Source: Thermochromatium tepidum ATCC 43061
GTDB taxonomy: Bacteria; Pseudomonadota; Gammaproteobacteria; Chromatiales; Chromatiaceae
Assembly (NCBI RefSeq): GCF_009664085.1
Contig: NZ_CP039268.1
Location: 1,163,501 to 1,227,500, forward strand
DNA: 64,000 nt
Direction of reading: 5' to 3'
The translations under genes and the position numbers were made by a program. The notes under the pieces are model-generated. The model was not told the DNA's origin. It made no database searches and saw only the letters and a program-made list of their open reading frames with translations. This document shows positions 36,550 to 46,126 of this stretch, in pieces. Numbering within the stretch: position 1 is the stretch's first letter; each line of letters begins with the position of its first letter.

Positions 36550-38367
36550 CTATACAGCCTCCCCCTGCTTCGCATACTCGATTCGTATCGCCTCCATCAC
36601 CTGATCGACCTCCTGTCGAAACGCCTGAATCTGCTCCAACTGCTCACTCGAATACATCGACTTGATCCGCCGCATCTTGGCCAGGAGCGGTAGACGCTGC
36701 AATTCGGCCACAGGCACACCCAGCTTGATCAATGCCTCACCGCGCTTATAGATCGTAATCGCTAGGTCGAGCAGGGCATATTGCTTGGCCGGTGAACAAA
36801 AGGTATCGATCTCATCCAATGCACTCTGCTGCAACACCCCTTCCTTGATCAAGGACGCCCCCTCCAACTCCCAGCGCTGCATATCCGACAGGGCCTCGGG
36901 TCCCACCAGATTCACGATCCGCGACAATTCAGCATCCCGTGCCAACAAGGCCAAGGCGGCCCCGCGACGCTTCTCCCAATCCGGATCGATCTCCGTGTGC
37001 CACCATTTAGCCGCAGTCTTGACGTGTTTTGAGAAACTCGTTACCCAATCGATCGATGGATAATGGCGTGCGTCGGCCAATTCCTTCGACAGGGCCCAAA
37101 AGGTCTCGATGATGTCTTTGGTATGACTGGTGACCGGTTCCGAGAAGTCCCCTCCCGGCGGCGACACCGCCCCAATCAGCGTCACCGAACCGGATCCCGC
37201 CCCAAAGGTCTCTACTCGCCCCGCCCGCTCATATACGGCCGCCAACCGCGACGCCAGATAGGCTGGATAGCCCTCCTCGACCGGCATCTGCCCTAGCCGC
37301 CCCGAGACCTCGCGCAACGCCTCGGCCCAGCGACTGGTCGAATCCGCCAGCATCACCACGTCATAGCCCATATCGCGGTAATACTCGGCCATCGTGATCC
37401 CGACATAGACCGACGCCTCGCGCGCCACCACCGGCATGTTGGAGGTATTCGCCACCAACAGGGTCCGCTCCATCAGCTTGCGCCCAGAGTAGGGATCGTC
37501 CAGCTTTGGGAAGGTCTCGAGCACATCGACCAGCTCGTTGCCGCGCTCGCCACAGCCGACATAGATCACGATGTCGGCATTCGACCAGCGCGCGATCTGC
37601 TGCTGAACCACGGTCTTGCCCGCCCCGAACGGTCCAGGCACTGCGCCCTTGCCACCCTTGATCTGCGGAAAAAAGGTGTCGATCACCCGCTGTCCGGTGA
37701 TCAGCGGCGACACACCGTCATCACGCCGCCGATAAGGACGCGGCCGACGCACTGGCCAGCGGTGATAAAGACTGAGCCGATGACTCACACCCCGATGATC
37801 GCGCACCCGCGCAATGGTCGACTCGATGTCGTACTCAGCCTCCGGCGCGATCTCCTCCAGCTCACCTTCGATGCCGGGCGGCACCAGGATCCGGTGCTCG
37901 ATGGTCAGCGTCTCCTGCACCCGCCCAAGCACCGTCCCCGGACCGATCCTGACCCCAGGTTCGAGCTCCGTATTCGGCTCGAACGCCCAGCGCTTGGCAC
38001 GATCGAGCGCCGGCACGCTCAGACCGCGCCGGATGTAGTCGCCCGACTGGAGCGCGAGCTTCAACAGCGGACGCTGCACCCCATCGAAGATGCCGCCCAG
38101 CAGTCCAGGCCCGAGTTCGACCGACAGCGGCCAACCCAGTCCCACCGCCGGCTCACCCGGCCGCACCCCATCGGTCGACTCATAGGTCTGGACCACGGCC
38201 CGCTCGCCGCTGAGCGAGATGATCTCGCCATAGAGCCCGAGCTCGCCGATCTTGACTTGTTCGCCGCTGCGTGCGCCCGGTAGCTCGATAGTGACGATGG
38301 GGCCATTGATGTCGCGGATGACGCCGATCTTATTGGTTTCACTCATGGTCTTCGCTGCCTCGCTCAT
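36550..38367 (-). CDS. ntpA: V/A-type ATPase catalytic subunit A
   Basis: The 605-residue catalytic subunit hydrolyses or makes ATP in the head. The P-loop is GPFGAGKT (residues 245-252) and LADSTSRWAEALREVSGRL is the family signature. Start ATG 38367 overlaps the subunit E stop as ATGA, like the F/E junction. ATG 38346, seven codons later, is the alternative. It is about 600 residues, as in other bacteria. The gene ends 9 bp before the IS605 right end, so the next operon gene (B) now lies beyond the insertion. Confidence 0.95.
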   Translation of the reverse strand: MSEAAKTMSETNKIGVIRDINGPIVTIELPGARSGEQVKIGELGLYGEIISLSGERAVVQTYESTDGVRPGEPAVGLGWPLSVELGPGLLGGIFDGVQRPLLKLALQSGDYIRRGLSVPALDRAKRWAFEPNTELEPGVRIGPGTVLGRVQETLTIEHRILVPPGIEGELEEIAPEAEYDIESTIARVRDHRGVSHRLSLYHRWPVRRPRPYRRRDDGVSPLITGQRVIDTFFPQIKGGKGAVPGPFGAGKTVVQQQIARWSNADIVIYVGCGERGNELVDVLETFPKLDDPYSGRKLMERTLLVANTSNMPVVAREASVYVGITMAEYYRDMGYDVVMLADSTSRWAEALREVSGRLGQMPVEEGYPAYLASRLAAVYERAGRVETFGAGSGSVTLIGAVSPPGGDFSEPVTSHTKDIIETFWALSKELADARHYPSIDWVTSFSKHVKTAAKWWHTEIDPDWEKRRGAALALLARDAELSRIVNLVGPEALSDMQRWELEGASLIKEGVLQQSALDEIDTFCSPAKQYALLDLAITIYKRGEALIKLGVPVAELQRLPLLAKMRRIKSMYSSEQLEQIQAFRQEVDQVMEAIRIEYAKQGEAV

Positions 38368-39011
38368 CCAGTGAACAGGCTGCCGGTATCGAAGCCGCCG
38401 GGCAGCAGACGCTCTAGGATGGTCTGTTGGATACGGGGACGCAGGCGTTCGAGCCGGCCCTCGAAGGTATGGTCGACGCGGATCCGTCCATCGGCGCTCG
38501 TCACCAGCACGCCGCCGAGCGTATGGATCACCTCGGGCGCCGGCACCAAGACGGCGCGCTTGCCGGGGGGCAGGGCGCTGACGATTGTGTCCCAATTCAC
38601 GAACAGCCGGCGCTGATCCTGGGCATTGGCGGTGACCAGGATCTCGGGTGACTCAATGACCTCAGCCGCTTCGACGATCAGACGCTGCAACCAGGCGTTA
38701 TAGGCGACCTCGTCATCAATGAAGACCCGCATCCGCTCGGACAGACGCTGTTCGACATCGAGCACCAGATTCCAGCGCACGCGGTCGAGATGGGTCTGCA
38801 TCTTGAGTTCGCTCGCCTGGACCCGCTGGCGGAAGGTCCGCTCGGCCAGCGCCTTGGCGTTGGCCTCTTCGCGTGCCTCACGCAGACGCAGCCGCTCGGC
38901 GGCCTCGCGCAGGATACTGTCGCGACTGCGGGCGGCACGCTCGCGGTATTCGGAGGCGAGCCGTTCGGCGCGTGCCAGGATGGCGCGTTCGAGTGCTTCG
39001 ACCTGATTCAC
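38364..39011 (-). CDS. ntpE: V/A-type ATPase subunit E
   Basis: The 215-residue peripheral-stalk subunit has an N-terminal charged helix (ERAILARAERLASEYRER) and a C-terminal globular part with the typical GGVLVTSADGRIRVDHTFEGRLE. It starts with GTG that overlaps the subunit F stop by 4 bp. It ties the head to membrane subunit I together with H/G. The position between F and A fits the operon. Confidence 0.9.
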   Translation of the reverse strand: MNQVEALERAILARAERLASEYRERAARSRDSILREAAERLRLREAREEANAKALAERTFRQRVQASELKMQTHLDRVRWNLVLDVEQRLSERMRVFIDDEVAYNAWLQRLIVEAAEVIESPEILVTANAQDQRRLFVNWDTIVSALPPGKRAVLVPAPEVIHTLGGVLVTSADGRIRVDHTFEGRLERLRPRIQQTILERLLPGGFDTGSLFTG

Positions 39012-39382
39012 GGTGACTCTCGCTCGCCGCTCGGGGCGGTCTCCAGGGTCGAGGTTCCAAAGAGCGAGGCCAGCCGCTGAGCGACCTCGCTGGTCAGACT
39101 GGGTTGTGGACCGAGCGCAGGGACGGCGATCACCACGATCCGTCCACCTTCTTGCCGCACCCGGTGCAGGTTCGGGATCTTCTGGCTCATGAGCGCGTCA
39201 TCGACCACGACGAATGCCTTGGCCTGGGTGCGGCGCAGATCGCGCAGCAGCCGGTCGGCCTCCTCCGGGGTCGGGTTTGCATAGGTCTCGAAACCGATCA
39301 GCCGAAAGCCGTCGGCGAGCGTCTCCTCGCCGAGGAACAGCATCCGGGTCGGATGGCTCGGATCCGGTGGGTGCTCGGTCAT
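39008..39382 (-). CDS. ntpF: V/A-type ATPase subunit F
   Basis: The 124-residue protein contains MLFLGEETLADGFRLIGFE and the ADRLLRDLR-KAFVVVDDAL pattern of the small central-stalk subunit F, which modulates ATPase activity through its C-terminal helix. ATG 39382 is used; an in-frame TTG lies two codons upstream. Spacing to subunit K is 12 bp. Confidence 0.87.
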   Translation of the reverse strand: MTEHPPDPSHPTRMLFLGEETLADGFRLIGFETYANPTPEEADRLLRDLRRTQAKAFVVVDDALMSQKIPNLHRVRQEGGRIVVIAVPALGPQPSLTSEVAQRLASLFGTSTLETAPSGERESP

Positions 39383-39394
39383 GATCAACGGCGC

Positions 39395-39844
39395 TCAGAG
39401 CTTATTGAGCAGCAGGATCGATATGACCAGACCATAGATCGCGATACCCTCGGCCAACCCCAGATAGATCAGCGTGCGACCGAGGTTCTCGGGCTTCTCG
39501 GTGATGGCTGCCAGCGAGGCGGCACCGATCGGACCCACGGCGATGCCGGCGCCGATGGTCGAGAGTCCGGTCGGAATGCCAACGCCGATCATGGCCAGAC
39601 CCATGCCGATCGACATCTCTTTGAGTCCCGCGGCGGCTCCGGTCTCGGGCACGGCCAGGGCATCGCTGACACCGAGCACCAGCAGGGCGATCTGGGCCCC
39701 GACGAAGACTACCAGCTGCGAGCCGAGCAGTGGACGGAACCAGGACCGGATGACGCTCACGGCCTGCGGGCGCTGGTCGAGCAGGAACCCGGCGACGATC
39801 AGGCCGAGGATGGCGAATGACATGAGTGCGACGAGCCAGAGCAT
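39395..39844 (-). CDS. ntpK: V/A-type ATPase proteolipid subunit K (c ring)
   Basis: The 149-residue membrane protein has four helices (about residues 3-22, 42-62, 80-104, 124-147). The second hairpin carries the ion-binding Glu E132 in LAEGIAIYG. The first hairpin has no matching carboxylate, so each subunit should carry one ion site per four helices. This lowers the ion-to-ATP ratio as in eukaryotic V-ATPases. H+ versus Na+ use cannot be decided by eye. Confidence 0.9.
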   Translation of the reverse strand: MLWLVALMSFAILGLIVAGFLLDQRPQAVSVIRSWFRPLLGSQLVVFVGAQIALLVLGVSDALAVPETGAAAGLKEMSIGMGLAMIGVGIPTGLSTIGAGIAVGPIGAASLAAITEKPENLGRTLIYLGLAEGIAIYGLVISILLLNKL

Positions 39845-39907
39845 GGACGAATCCCCTCGTGTTTGAAGTCCGGTTTAAGGTGTTCGGTCAGCGGCGAAGG
39901 CAGCGCA

Positions 39908-41800
39908 TCAGGCCGGCCCACGCCCGAACCGGATCGGTCTGAAGGCATAGCCATCCCCTGAGAAATAGCGTGAAAAGCCCTCGTAATACTGCAAGCGCAT
40001 CACCTGGATCATGACGATGCCACCCTCCAACACCAGCACGAAGACATTGCCCAGGATGACCGTCACCACATGGCCGAAGGCGCCCATCATGTCGGCCAGG
40101 GTGAAGACGGCGATCGAGAGCGCGACATGGTTGAGACTGAAGGCCGCCACGCGCAGGAATGACAGGGTATTGGAGACATAGCCGATCAGGGTCTCCAGGG
40201 TCTCGATGACCACGACCAGGATCTTCTCACCCACAGGCGCTTGCTGATGCAGCCAACTGTGCCAGGCCAGGACCAAAAGACTCCCAGCCACCAGGGACGC
40301 GGGCCAGATGCCGAAACCCGTGCCGTCGACCAGCCCGGTTCCACCGGCGATCAGGGCCAGATAGAACACCAGATTGACCACGCCATGATGTCCGAACAGG
40401 GACTCGCGCCACTGCCCGGTCGCCCAGCGGTTATAGATGGCCAGCAGACAGGCGAGGACGATGAAGAAAACGCCCCAGATCAGCGCCAAACGCAGCATCA
40501 GCAGCGGATCGCTGAGCGGATTCATCCACAACGCCGGCAGGACGTGCTCATAGCCAAAGAGACTGCCATAGAGAAAGCCGAACAGGACCGATGACCCACC
40601 GGCCATGAGTCCGAACGGCCAGAAGCGTCCGAGCCTGCCGCGCAGCGTCCAGGCGGCGAGCGCGATCACCGCGCCCTGGCCGACGTCACCGAACATGCTG
40701 CCGAACATGATCAGGAAGGTCAGCGCGAACAGTGGCGTCGGGTCCACCTCGCCATAGGAGGGGATACCGTACTGATTGACCAGCAGCGCAAAGGGCGCAA
40801 GCAGACGGCCCTTGACCGGAACCGTGGGCACCAGTGGACGCTCCTCGGGTAGTGGATCGCGGACGCTCAGCGCATAGCGTCCGGCCAGCGCCGCATCGAG
40901 CCGCCGGCGCAGGGCGTCGAGGGCGCGCGCTGGTACCCAGCCGGCCAGATGCGCCAGATGGCCGGTACTGCGCAGCGCGCTGTCGAGCTGCACCAGGGGC
41001 TCGGCCAGCCTTAGGGTGCGCTGGGCCTCGCGCAGCGGCTCGCGGTAGGGTTCCGACCAGCGTTCCAGGGTCTCGGTGAGTGTGGCGCGCTCCTCGGCGA
41101 TCGCGTCGAGACGTCTGGCAAACTGGCGCTGGAGCTTGGCCGGTTCGCTGTCGAGCTCCTCTGGGATCGGCAGACGCTGAAAACCGGCGGCGGCGAGCAC
41201 CGGCGACAGGTCTGACTCATGGTCATCGCTCGGGCCGACGATGACCAGATGGACAGTGTCATGGCCCTCCAGGTAGACGTGCAGGATGTGCCCGGCGAGC
41301 GCCACCGCCCCTTCGAGCTGGCGCAGGTTCTCGCGCGGCACGAGACCGACATGGATGTTCAGAAACCGGGTCCGGGTCCGCAGCATCCCGAGGTCGATGT
41401 TGAGATGACGAAAGTTCTCTAGCGCCGCCTGCTGCTCGCGGATCAGACGCTCGGCGTCGTCGAGCCGTCTGAAGTCCTCCTCGTAGTTGGAGACCTCTTC
41501 CCACAGCCGACCGAGCCAGTCGTTGAGCCGGGCGAGCTCGTCCTGCTCGATGACGCGCATCGGCTCCAGGCTCGTCGGCGGCTCGAAGCGGATCAGCCGG
41601 GCGATCTTGTCGAGTCGCGACTGGGCCTGGGTGTGGAGGTCGTGGAAGGGACGGACGGGCAGGGTGGCGAAACGCTCACTCTCGGGTTCGCGCGGGTCGG
41701 GATGGAAGCACTGGGTCTCGGCGAGTGCAAGCGAGGCGCGCGGCAGGTCCTCAGTCAGGACCAGCAGACGAACATGCTTCATCGGTGTGGGTTTCAGCAT
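39908..41800 (-). CDS. ntpI: V/A-type ATPase subunit I (a subunit)
   Basis: The 630-residue stator subunit has a soluble N-terminal half with coiled-coil segments and a membrane C-terminal half starting near residue 330. The latter holds about seven to eight helices, including TFLIMFGSMFGDVGQGAVI and FLRVAAFSLNHVALS, where the conserved Arg faces the proteolipid ring. ATG 41800 is chosen over an upstream in-frame start by family N-terminus (KHVRLLVLTED). Confidence 0.92.
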   Translation of the reverse strand: MLKPTPMKHVRLLVLTEDLPRASLALAETQCFHPDPREPESERFATLPVRPFHDLHTQAQSRLDKIARLIRFEPPTSLEPMRVIEQDELARLNDWLGRLWEEVSNYEEDFRRLDDAERLIREQQAALENFRHLNIDLGMLRTRTRFLNIHVGLVPRENLRQLEGAVALAGHILHVYLEGHDTVHLVIVGPSDDHESDLSPVLAAAGFQRLPIPEELDSEPAKLQRQFARRLDAIAEERATLTETLERWSEPYREPLREAQRTLRLAEPLVQLDSALRSTGHLAHLAGWVPARALDALRRRLDAALAGRYALSVRDPLPEERPLVPTVPVKGRLLAPFALLVNQYGIPSYGEVDPTPLFALTFLIMFGSMFGDVGQGAVIALAAWTLRGRLGRFWPFGLMAGGSSVLFGFLYGSLFGYEHVLPALWMNPLSDPLLMLRLALIWGVFFIVLACLLAIYNRWATGQWRESLFGHHGVVNLVFYLALIAGGTGLVDGTGFGIWPASLVAGSLLVLAWHSWLHQQAPVGEKILVVVIETLETLIGYVSNTLSFLRVAAFSLNHVALSIAVFTLADMMGAFGHVVTVILGNVFVLVLEGGIVMIQVMRLQYYEGFSRYFSGDGYAFRPIRFGRGPA

Positions 41801-41819
41801 GGCCTCGACTCCTGTTCGC

Positions 41820-42857
41820 TCATGGACTGGGTTCGATCTGGGCGAGCGCATGCCGGATCGTCTGATCGTCGAACCCGAGCAGACGCCCCTGAACGACGGC
41901 GAACAGGCGCATCAGATCGGTCTCGCGCAGCATCAGATAGGCCAGGGCGCGTGCCACCGCCGAGGGACTGCGCGCCAGGACCAGTCGAACCTCGTCGATG
42001 GCATAGCGCGCCAGGCGTTGCTGAACCTCGGCGATCGAGCGGCAATCGGCGATCAGGACGTTCAAAGGGGCAGGCAGCGCCTCCAGCACCTGTTCGAAGC
42101 TGTCGAGATCGGCGAGATGCAGCAGACGATCGCGCGTGAGCAGACGCATCGAGGGCACCAGCCAATAGTAGGTCTCGGAGGGCGAGAGTCCGTAGGTAAA
42201 GCGAAAACGCAACAGCCAGAGCAGTCCGACGCGGTCGAGTTCGGCCGAGATCAGCCGCCTGAGCCAGTCGTGATCCGGCGCACCGAAGCCCTGGACGCGG
42301 CGGGTCAGGCCGATGAAATAGCGCTGATCGATCGCGGCCTCCAGGGCGAAAGGCTCGCGCTGGCGTTCATAGACCTCGCGTGCCTGGCGGGCAATCTGAC
42401 GTTGTGGCCCGGCCTCGAGCCGGCGCAGCAGTTCGAGCACGTTCTCGGCGCCGAAGAGCTCCTTGTCGGCCAGACGGATATGGGCCGGAAGCTCGAATAG
42501 GTTGTCGTTGATCTGCTGACGATCGAGCTGGTGGAGCTTGCCGCGGATCAGGGTCTTGAGGTTGTAGAGCGCATACTTGCGTCCCCAGTCGAGCACCAGC
42601 GCGCGGGCGTTGACCTCCATCGAGCGCGTGAGCACCAGCAGCTCGGAGAGCAGGAGCTGGATAAGACTCTGCTCGACGGCCCGGCGGCGCACTGCCGGCG
42701 TGGTCTGATCATCGAGCAGGGGAGCGAGGCCGAATTCCTCGGCCAGCGTCGGCAGCGGCAGCTGGGCCAGGCGCTCGATCAGGCCCGGGGCGAACAGCCG
42801 GGTGGTCATCACCGAGACGCGGGTGTTGAGATAGGCTTGATTGGCGACCTGGCTCAT
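41820..42857 (-). CDS. ntpC: V/A-type ATPase subunit C
   Basis: The 345-residue soluble subunit, all helical, is the funnel that couples the central stalk to the proteolipid ring. Segments YLNTRVSVMTTRLF at the N-terminus and LRARLEA-like NVLELLRRLEAG near residue 140 fit NtpC. ATG 42857 is used; an in-frame GTG at 42869 is the alternative. It is the second gene of the operon, 19 bp before ntpI. Confidence 0.87.
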   Translation of the reverse strand: MSQVANQAYLNTRVSVMTTRLFAPGLIERLAQLPLPTLAEEFGLAPLLDDQTTPAVRRRAVEQSLIQLLLSELLVLTRSMEVNARALVLDWGRKYALYNLKTLIRGKLHQLDRQQINDNLFELPAHIRLADKELFGAENVLELLRRLEAGPQRQIARQAREVYERQREPFALEAAIDQRYFIGLTRRVQGFGAPDHDWLRRLISAELDRVGLLWLLRFRFTYGLSPSETYYWLVPSMRLLTRDRLLHLADLDSFEQVLEALPAPLNVLIADCRSIAEVQQRLARYAIDEVRLVLARSPSAVARALAYLMLRETDLMRLFAVVQGRLLGFDDQTIRHALAQIEPSP

Positions 42858-42885
42858 GGTGGAGTCCACGCTGCCCAGTGCGGGC

Positions 42886-43203
42886 TTAGTGTTCCAGGCC
42901 GATCAGGATCTGAAAGGCGGCCTCCAGCGCCTCTTGCTCGCGCTGCTCGGCCTGATCGCGCAACTGGACGTGACGCTCGTCATAACGGCGGCGCAGCTCG
43001 GCGATGGTCTGCTCGGCGCGCTCCTCGGCCTTGGCGATGAAGGCGCGTTGCAGCTCGGGGATGCGCAGCGTGAAGCGCTCGTTCTCGGCCTTGGCGTCGA
43101 CCATGGCCTGCTGGATGAGCCTGTCCTGCTCAGCCTCGGCCTGTTGGACCAGCCGTTCGGCGCGCAGCTCGGCTTCGAGCAGGCGTTTGAGTGTATCGTC
43201 CAT
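42886..43203 (-). CDS. V/A-type ATPase peripheral-stalk subunit H/G-like
   Basis: The 105-residue, almost entirely helical, highly charged protein (AELRAERLVQQAEAEQDRLI and many E/R heptads) is the expected stator partner of subunit E. It is the first gene of the operon. The 111 bp upstream (43204-43314) should contain the operon promoter. Subunit naming varies (G, H or AhaH). Confidence 0.8.
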   Translation of the reverse strand: MDDTLKRLLEAELRAERLVQQAEAEQDRLIQQAMVDAKAENERFTLRIPELQRAFIAKAEERAEQTIAELRRRYDERHVQLRDQAEQREQEALEAAFQILIGLEH

Positions 43204-43314
43204 CAGTGTCACCTTCAGTGCTCGGGCCTAACCTCTGCGCCACCCAGGGTCGCGCACTGGCCAATGGGGCCAAGCTTAAACCCTTCGGGCCGCGCTCGCT
43301 AGCCGGGGCCTGTT

Positions 43315-44451
43315 TCAGATCGGATTGGCCGGACGCCTCCAGGTATAGACGGCGGTGACGGCATAGTTCCAGACCGCCCCGACCAGGATGCCGGCCAGTG
43401 CCGACAGCACCCAGCCGGAGTGCCCGGCCCGGAACAGATAGTCCGCAATCCCGACATTGGCCAACGCACCTAGGCTACAGGCCAGCACGAAGCTGAGCCA
43501 CCCCCAGAGCAACTGACGCCCGCGCAGACGCAGGTCGCGATAGGTCAGGAGGTTGTTGAGGAAGAAATTGCTGGTCATGGCCACCAGGGTCGCCGTGGCC
43601 TGACCGACCAGAAAGGCATCCTCACCGAGGAGATGCAGGATCGGCCAGAGCACGCTCAGGTGTACCAGCACCCCGAAGGCACCGATCAGCGAAAAGGCGA
43701 TGAAGCGCAGCGGGATCATTGGGCCGACCAGTTTTTGGATCAGCATCAGCAGATACTCCCAGAGCACGGTGGTGTCGAGCTTGCTCTGCCCGGTCCGACG
43801 GGGCCTGAACCTAAAGGGCAGTTCGCGAAGGCGTAGTGGCGTCTTGCTGGCCGAGAGGATGTCGAGCAGGAGCTTAAATCCGACCCCGCTGAGGCGCCGC
43901 ACGCAGCCGTGGATGACCGAGGCGCGCACTATAAAGAACCCGCTCATGGGGTCGCTGAGTTCGGCGCGGATCAGGGTCCGTCCGATCCAGGTCGCCAGAC
44001 GGCTCATGCCCTGGCGCCTGGCACTCCAGTCGCCGAGGTCGCCGCCTGCGACATAGCGGCTGCCAACGACGATGTCCAGATCCTCGTCGCGGATGGCCTG
44101 GAGCATGTGGGGGAGCAGGGCCTCGTCGTGCTGAAGATCGCCGTCCATCACCGCCAGATAAGGGGCCGTGGTCGAAAGCATCCCCTCGATGCAGGCCGAG
44201 GACAGTCCACGCCGGCCGATGCGCTGAATCACACGGATACGCGGATCCAGACGCGCCAGTTCGCGCGCGCGCTCGGCGGTGCCATCGGGCGAGTCGTCAT
44301 CGACGAAGATCAGCTCCCAATCGAGCCCCTCGAGCACGGACGCGACCCGGCGCGCCACCTCGGCGACCGCCTCGGCCTCGTTATAGGTCGGCACGATCAC
44401 GGCCAATTCAGGCGGACGCTGATCAAGGGTCGGGGGTGTGCGCTCGGGCAT
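43315..44451 (-). CDS. GT2 polyprenyl-phosphate glycosyltransferase fused to GtrA-like domain
   Basis: The 378-residue protein has a dolichol-phosphate-mannose-synthase-like GT2 domain (about residues 15-240; VPTYNEAEAV, VDDDSPDGT, MDGDLQHDE). A GtrA-like four-helix membrane domain follows (about 250-370, with TSNFFLNNLLTYRD). It probably transfers a sugar from a nucleotide to undecaprenyl phosphate and helps flip it. It is divergent, 86 bp apart, from an ArnT/GT39-like transferase that would use such a lipid-linked sugar. Confidence 0.9.
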   Translation of the reverse strand: MPERTPPTLDQRPPELAVIVPTYNEAEAVAEVARRVASVLEGLDWELIFVDDDSPDGTAERARELARLDPRIRVIQRIGRRGLSSACIEGMLSTTAPYLAVMDGDLQHDEALLPHMLQAIRDEDLDIVVGSRYVAGGDLGDWSARRQGMSRLATWIGRTLIRAELSDPMSGFFIVRASVIHGCVRRLSGVGFKLLLDILSASKTPLRLRELPFRFRPRRTGQSKLDTTVLWEYLLMLIQKLVGPMIPLRFIAFSLIGAFGVLVHLSVLWPILHLLGEDAFLVGQATATLVAMTSNFFLNNLLTYRDLRLRGRQLLWGWLSFVLACSLGALANVGIADYLFRAGHSGWVLSALAGILVGAVWNYAVTAVYTWRRPANPI

Positions 44452-44537
44452 CGGGTATAACCTTGGGCGGTTCTGATGGACAATGGGCGCCGATAGGCGC
44501 CGCGTTGGACGCGCCATTCTATAACCGACACGGTTTT

Positions 44538-46076
44538 ATGATGCATCTTAACGACAAAGCGTCTTCAGTCCTGGCTGGAGGACGTCCGCTCCTCCGGGTG
44601 TTCGGCGCCCTGATCCTTTGGCGTCTGGCCATCGCCGCCGTGCTGCCCGTGACCCAGGACGAGGCCTATTATTTCGACTGGGCACGTCATCTGGCCTGGG
44701 GCTATTTCGACCACCCGCCCGGCGTGGCCTTATTGGGCTTGGGTGTGTCTCTGGGGCCCGGCTCGGTGTTCATGGCGCGGCTGGGGGGGCTGTTGGCCGG
44801 GGCGGCGACCCTCGTGGTGCTCGATCGTCTCTATCGTCACTGTGGCCTGACCGATGTCCGCGACCGGGCGCTGGCGCTGCTGTTGACGGGCGCGACCCTG
44901 GGCGGGATCGCAGGCGGTGTCCTTACCACGCCCGACACCGTACTGGCGCTCGCCTGGGCGCTGGCGCTGCACGAGGCCGAGCGGGCGCTCAGTGGCGATC
45001 CGCGCCGCTGGATCAGCGCCGGGATCGCCACTGGGCTGGGGCTGTTGGGCAAGTACACCATGTTCCTGATCGGTCCAGTCCTGGTGCTGGCCATCCTGGG
45101 CACGAACCGGCGTCAGTTACTGACGCCCTGGCCCTATCTGGGCGCAGGTGCGGCGCTCCTGGTCTTTGCACCGAATCTGATCTGGAACGCGCACAACGAA
45201 TGGCTGACGCTGGGGTTTCAGTTCGGACATGGTTTCGGGGTCGAGCTCGGCGGGGTGGTCGCGCCCGAGGCCCGGTCCATCGTGCCGTCCGGCCCCGAGA
45301 CGACCGGGGAGCGCGCCGCGCGTCTGCTGGGCTATCTCGGCGTCCAGCTCGCCCTGTGGGGTCTGATCGGGTTGCTGCTCCTGCTTGCGCCCTGGATCGG
45401 TCGGTCCGACGCCAGACCCGCGTCCTCGCGTCTGACCCCAGTTGGACGGGTGTTGCTGCTGGCCGCCAGCCTCTTTCCCCTGGGGTTCTTCGCCCTGGTG
45501 GCCCTGATCAGCGCGGTCGAGGCCAACTGGCCGGGGATGTATCTCCTTGGCGCTGCGCCCCTGGCGGCCCTCTGGCTGCGTCGGGCACGGCGCTGGGCCT
45601 GGTGGGCGGCCCTGACCAATCTGGGGTTGGCCAGCCTCTATGCGCTCCATGCCGCCACCGTTGCACTACCCCTGCCGGACGGCTGGAACCGCATCCTGCG
45701 CGAGACGCATGGCTTTGCCGAGCTGGCCGAGATCGCCGCTCGACTCGATGCCCCGGTCCAGGCCGATCGCTATCAGCTCACGGCCATGCTAAGGTTCTAC
45801 CGACCCAGCGAACTGGCCGCCACCAGCCAGTGGCCAGGACTCACGCGGCCCTCGGAATATCTGCGCGGGCGAATCGCGCCCCGGATCGACCCGACGACGG
45901 TCATGGCCCCTTTCTGGCTGCTGACCCGCTCCAGCGGACCTCCCGAACTCCCTGGTTTTCGCGTCACGACCGAACGGCATCTATTCGACTGTCCCGGGCG
46001 ACCCTTGATCGAAGGGGACGAGTCAGCCTGTCGCCGCCCGCTGCAGCGCTGGTCGCTGTATCGCTACGAACGCTGA
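44538..46076 (+). CDS. GT39/ArnT-like membrane glycosyltransferase
   Basis: The 512-residue integral membrane protein has about 12 hydrophobic segments. The catalytic first-loop motif TQDEAYYFDWARHLAWGY includes the Asp-Glu pair of PMT/ArnT enzymes, followed by YFDHPPG. These enzymes move a sugar from polyprenyl phosphate to lipid A, glycan or protein on the periplasmic side. The start at tandem ATG 44538/44541 gives the family N-terminus. The divergent GT2-GtrA gene probably makes its donor. Confidence 0.88.
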   Translation: MMHLNDKASSVLAGGRPLLRVFGALILWRLAIAAVLPVTQDEAYYFDWARHLAWGYFDHPPGVALLGLGVSLGPGSVFMARLGGLLAGAATLVVLDRLYRHCGLTDVRDRALALLLTGATLGGIAGGVLTTPDTVLALAWALALHEAERALSGDPRRWISAGIATGLGLLGKYTMFLIGPVLVLAILGTNRRQLLTPWPYLGAGAALLVFAPNLIWNAHNEWLTLGFQFGHGFGVELGGVVAPEARSIVPSGPETTGERAARLLGYLGVQLALWGLIGLLLLLAPWIGRSDARPASSRLTPVGRVLLLAASLFPLGFFALVALISAVEANWPGMYLLGAAPLAALWLRRARRWAWWAALTNLGLASLYALHAATVALPLPDGWNRILRETHGFAELAEIAARLDAPVQADRYQLTAMLRFYRPSELAATSQWPGLTRPSEYLRGRIAPRIDPTTVMAPFWLLTRSSGPPELPGFRVTTERHLFDCPGRPLIEGDESACRRPLQRWSLYRYER

Positions 46077-46126
46077 TCCGCCTGGACGGCGATTCTCGAT
46101 GCGCGGCTTGGCATCCAGTCGAGCTG

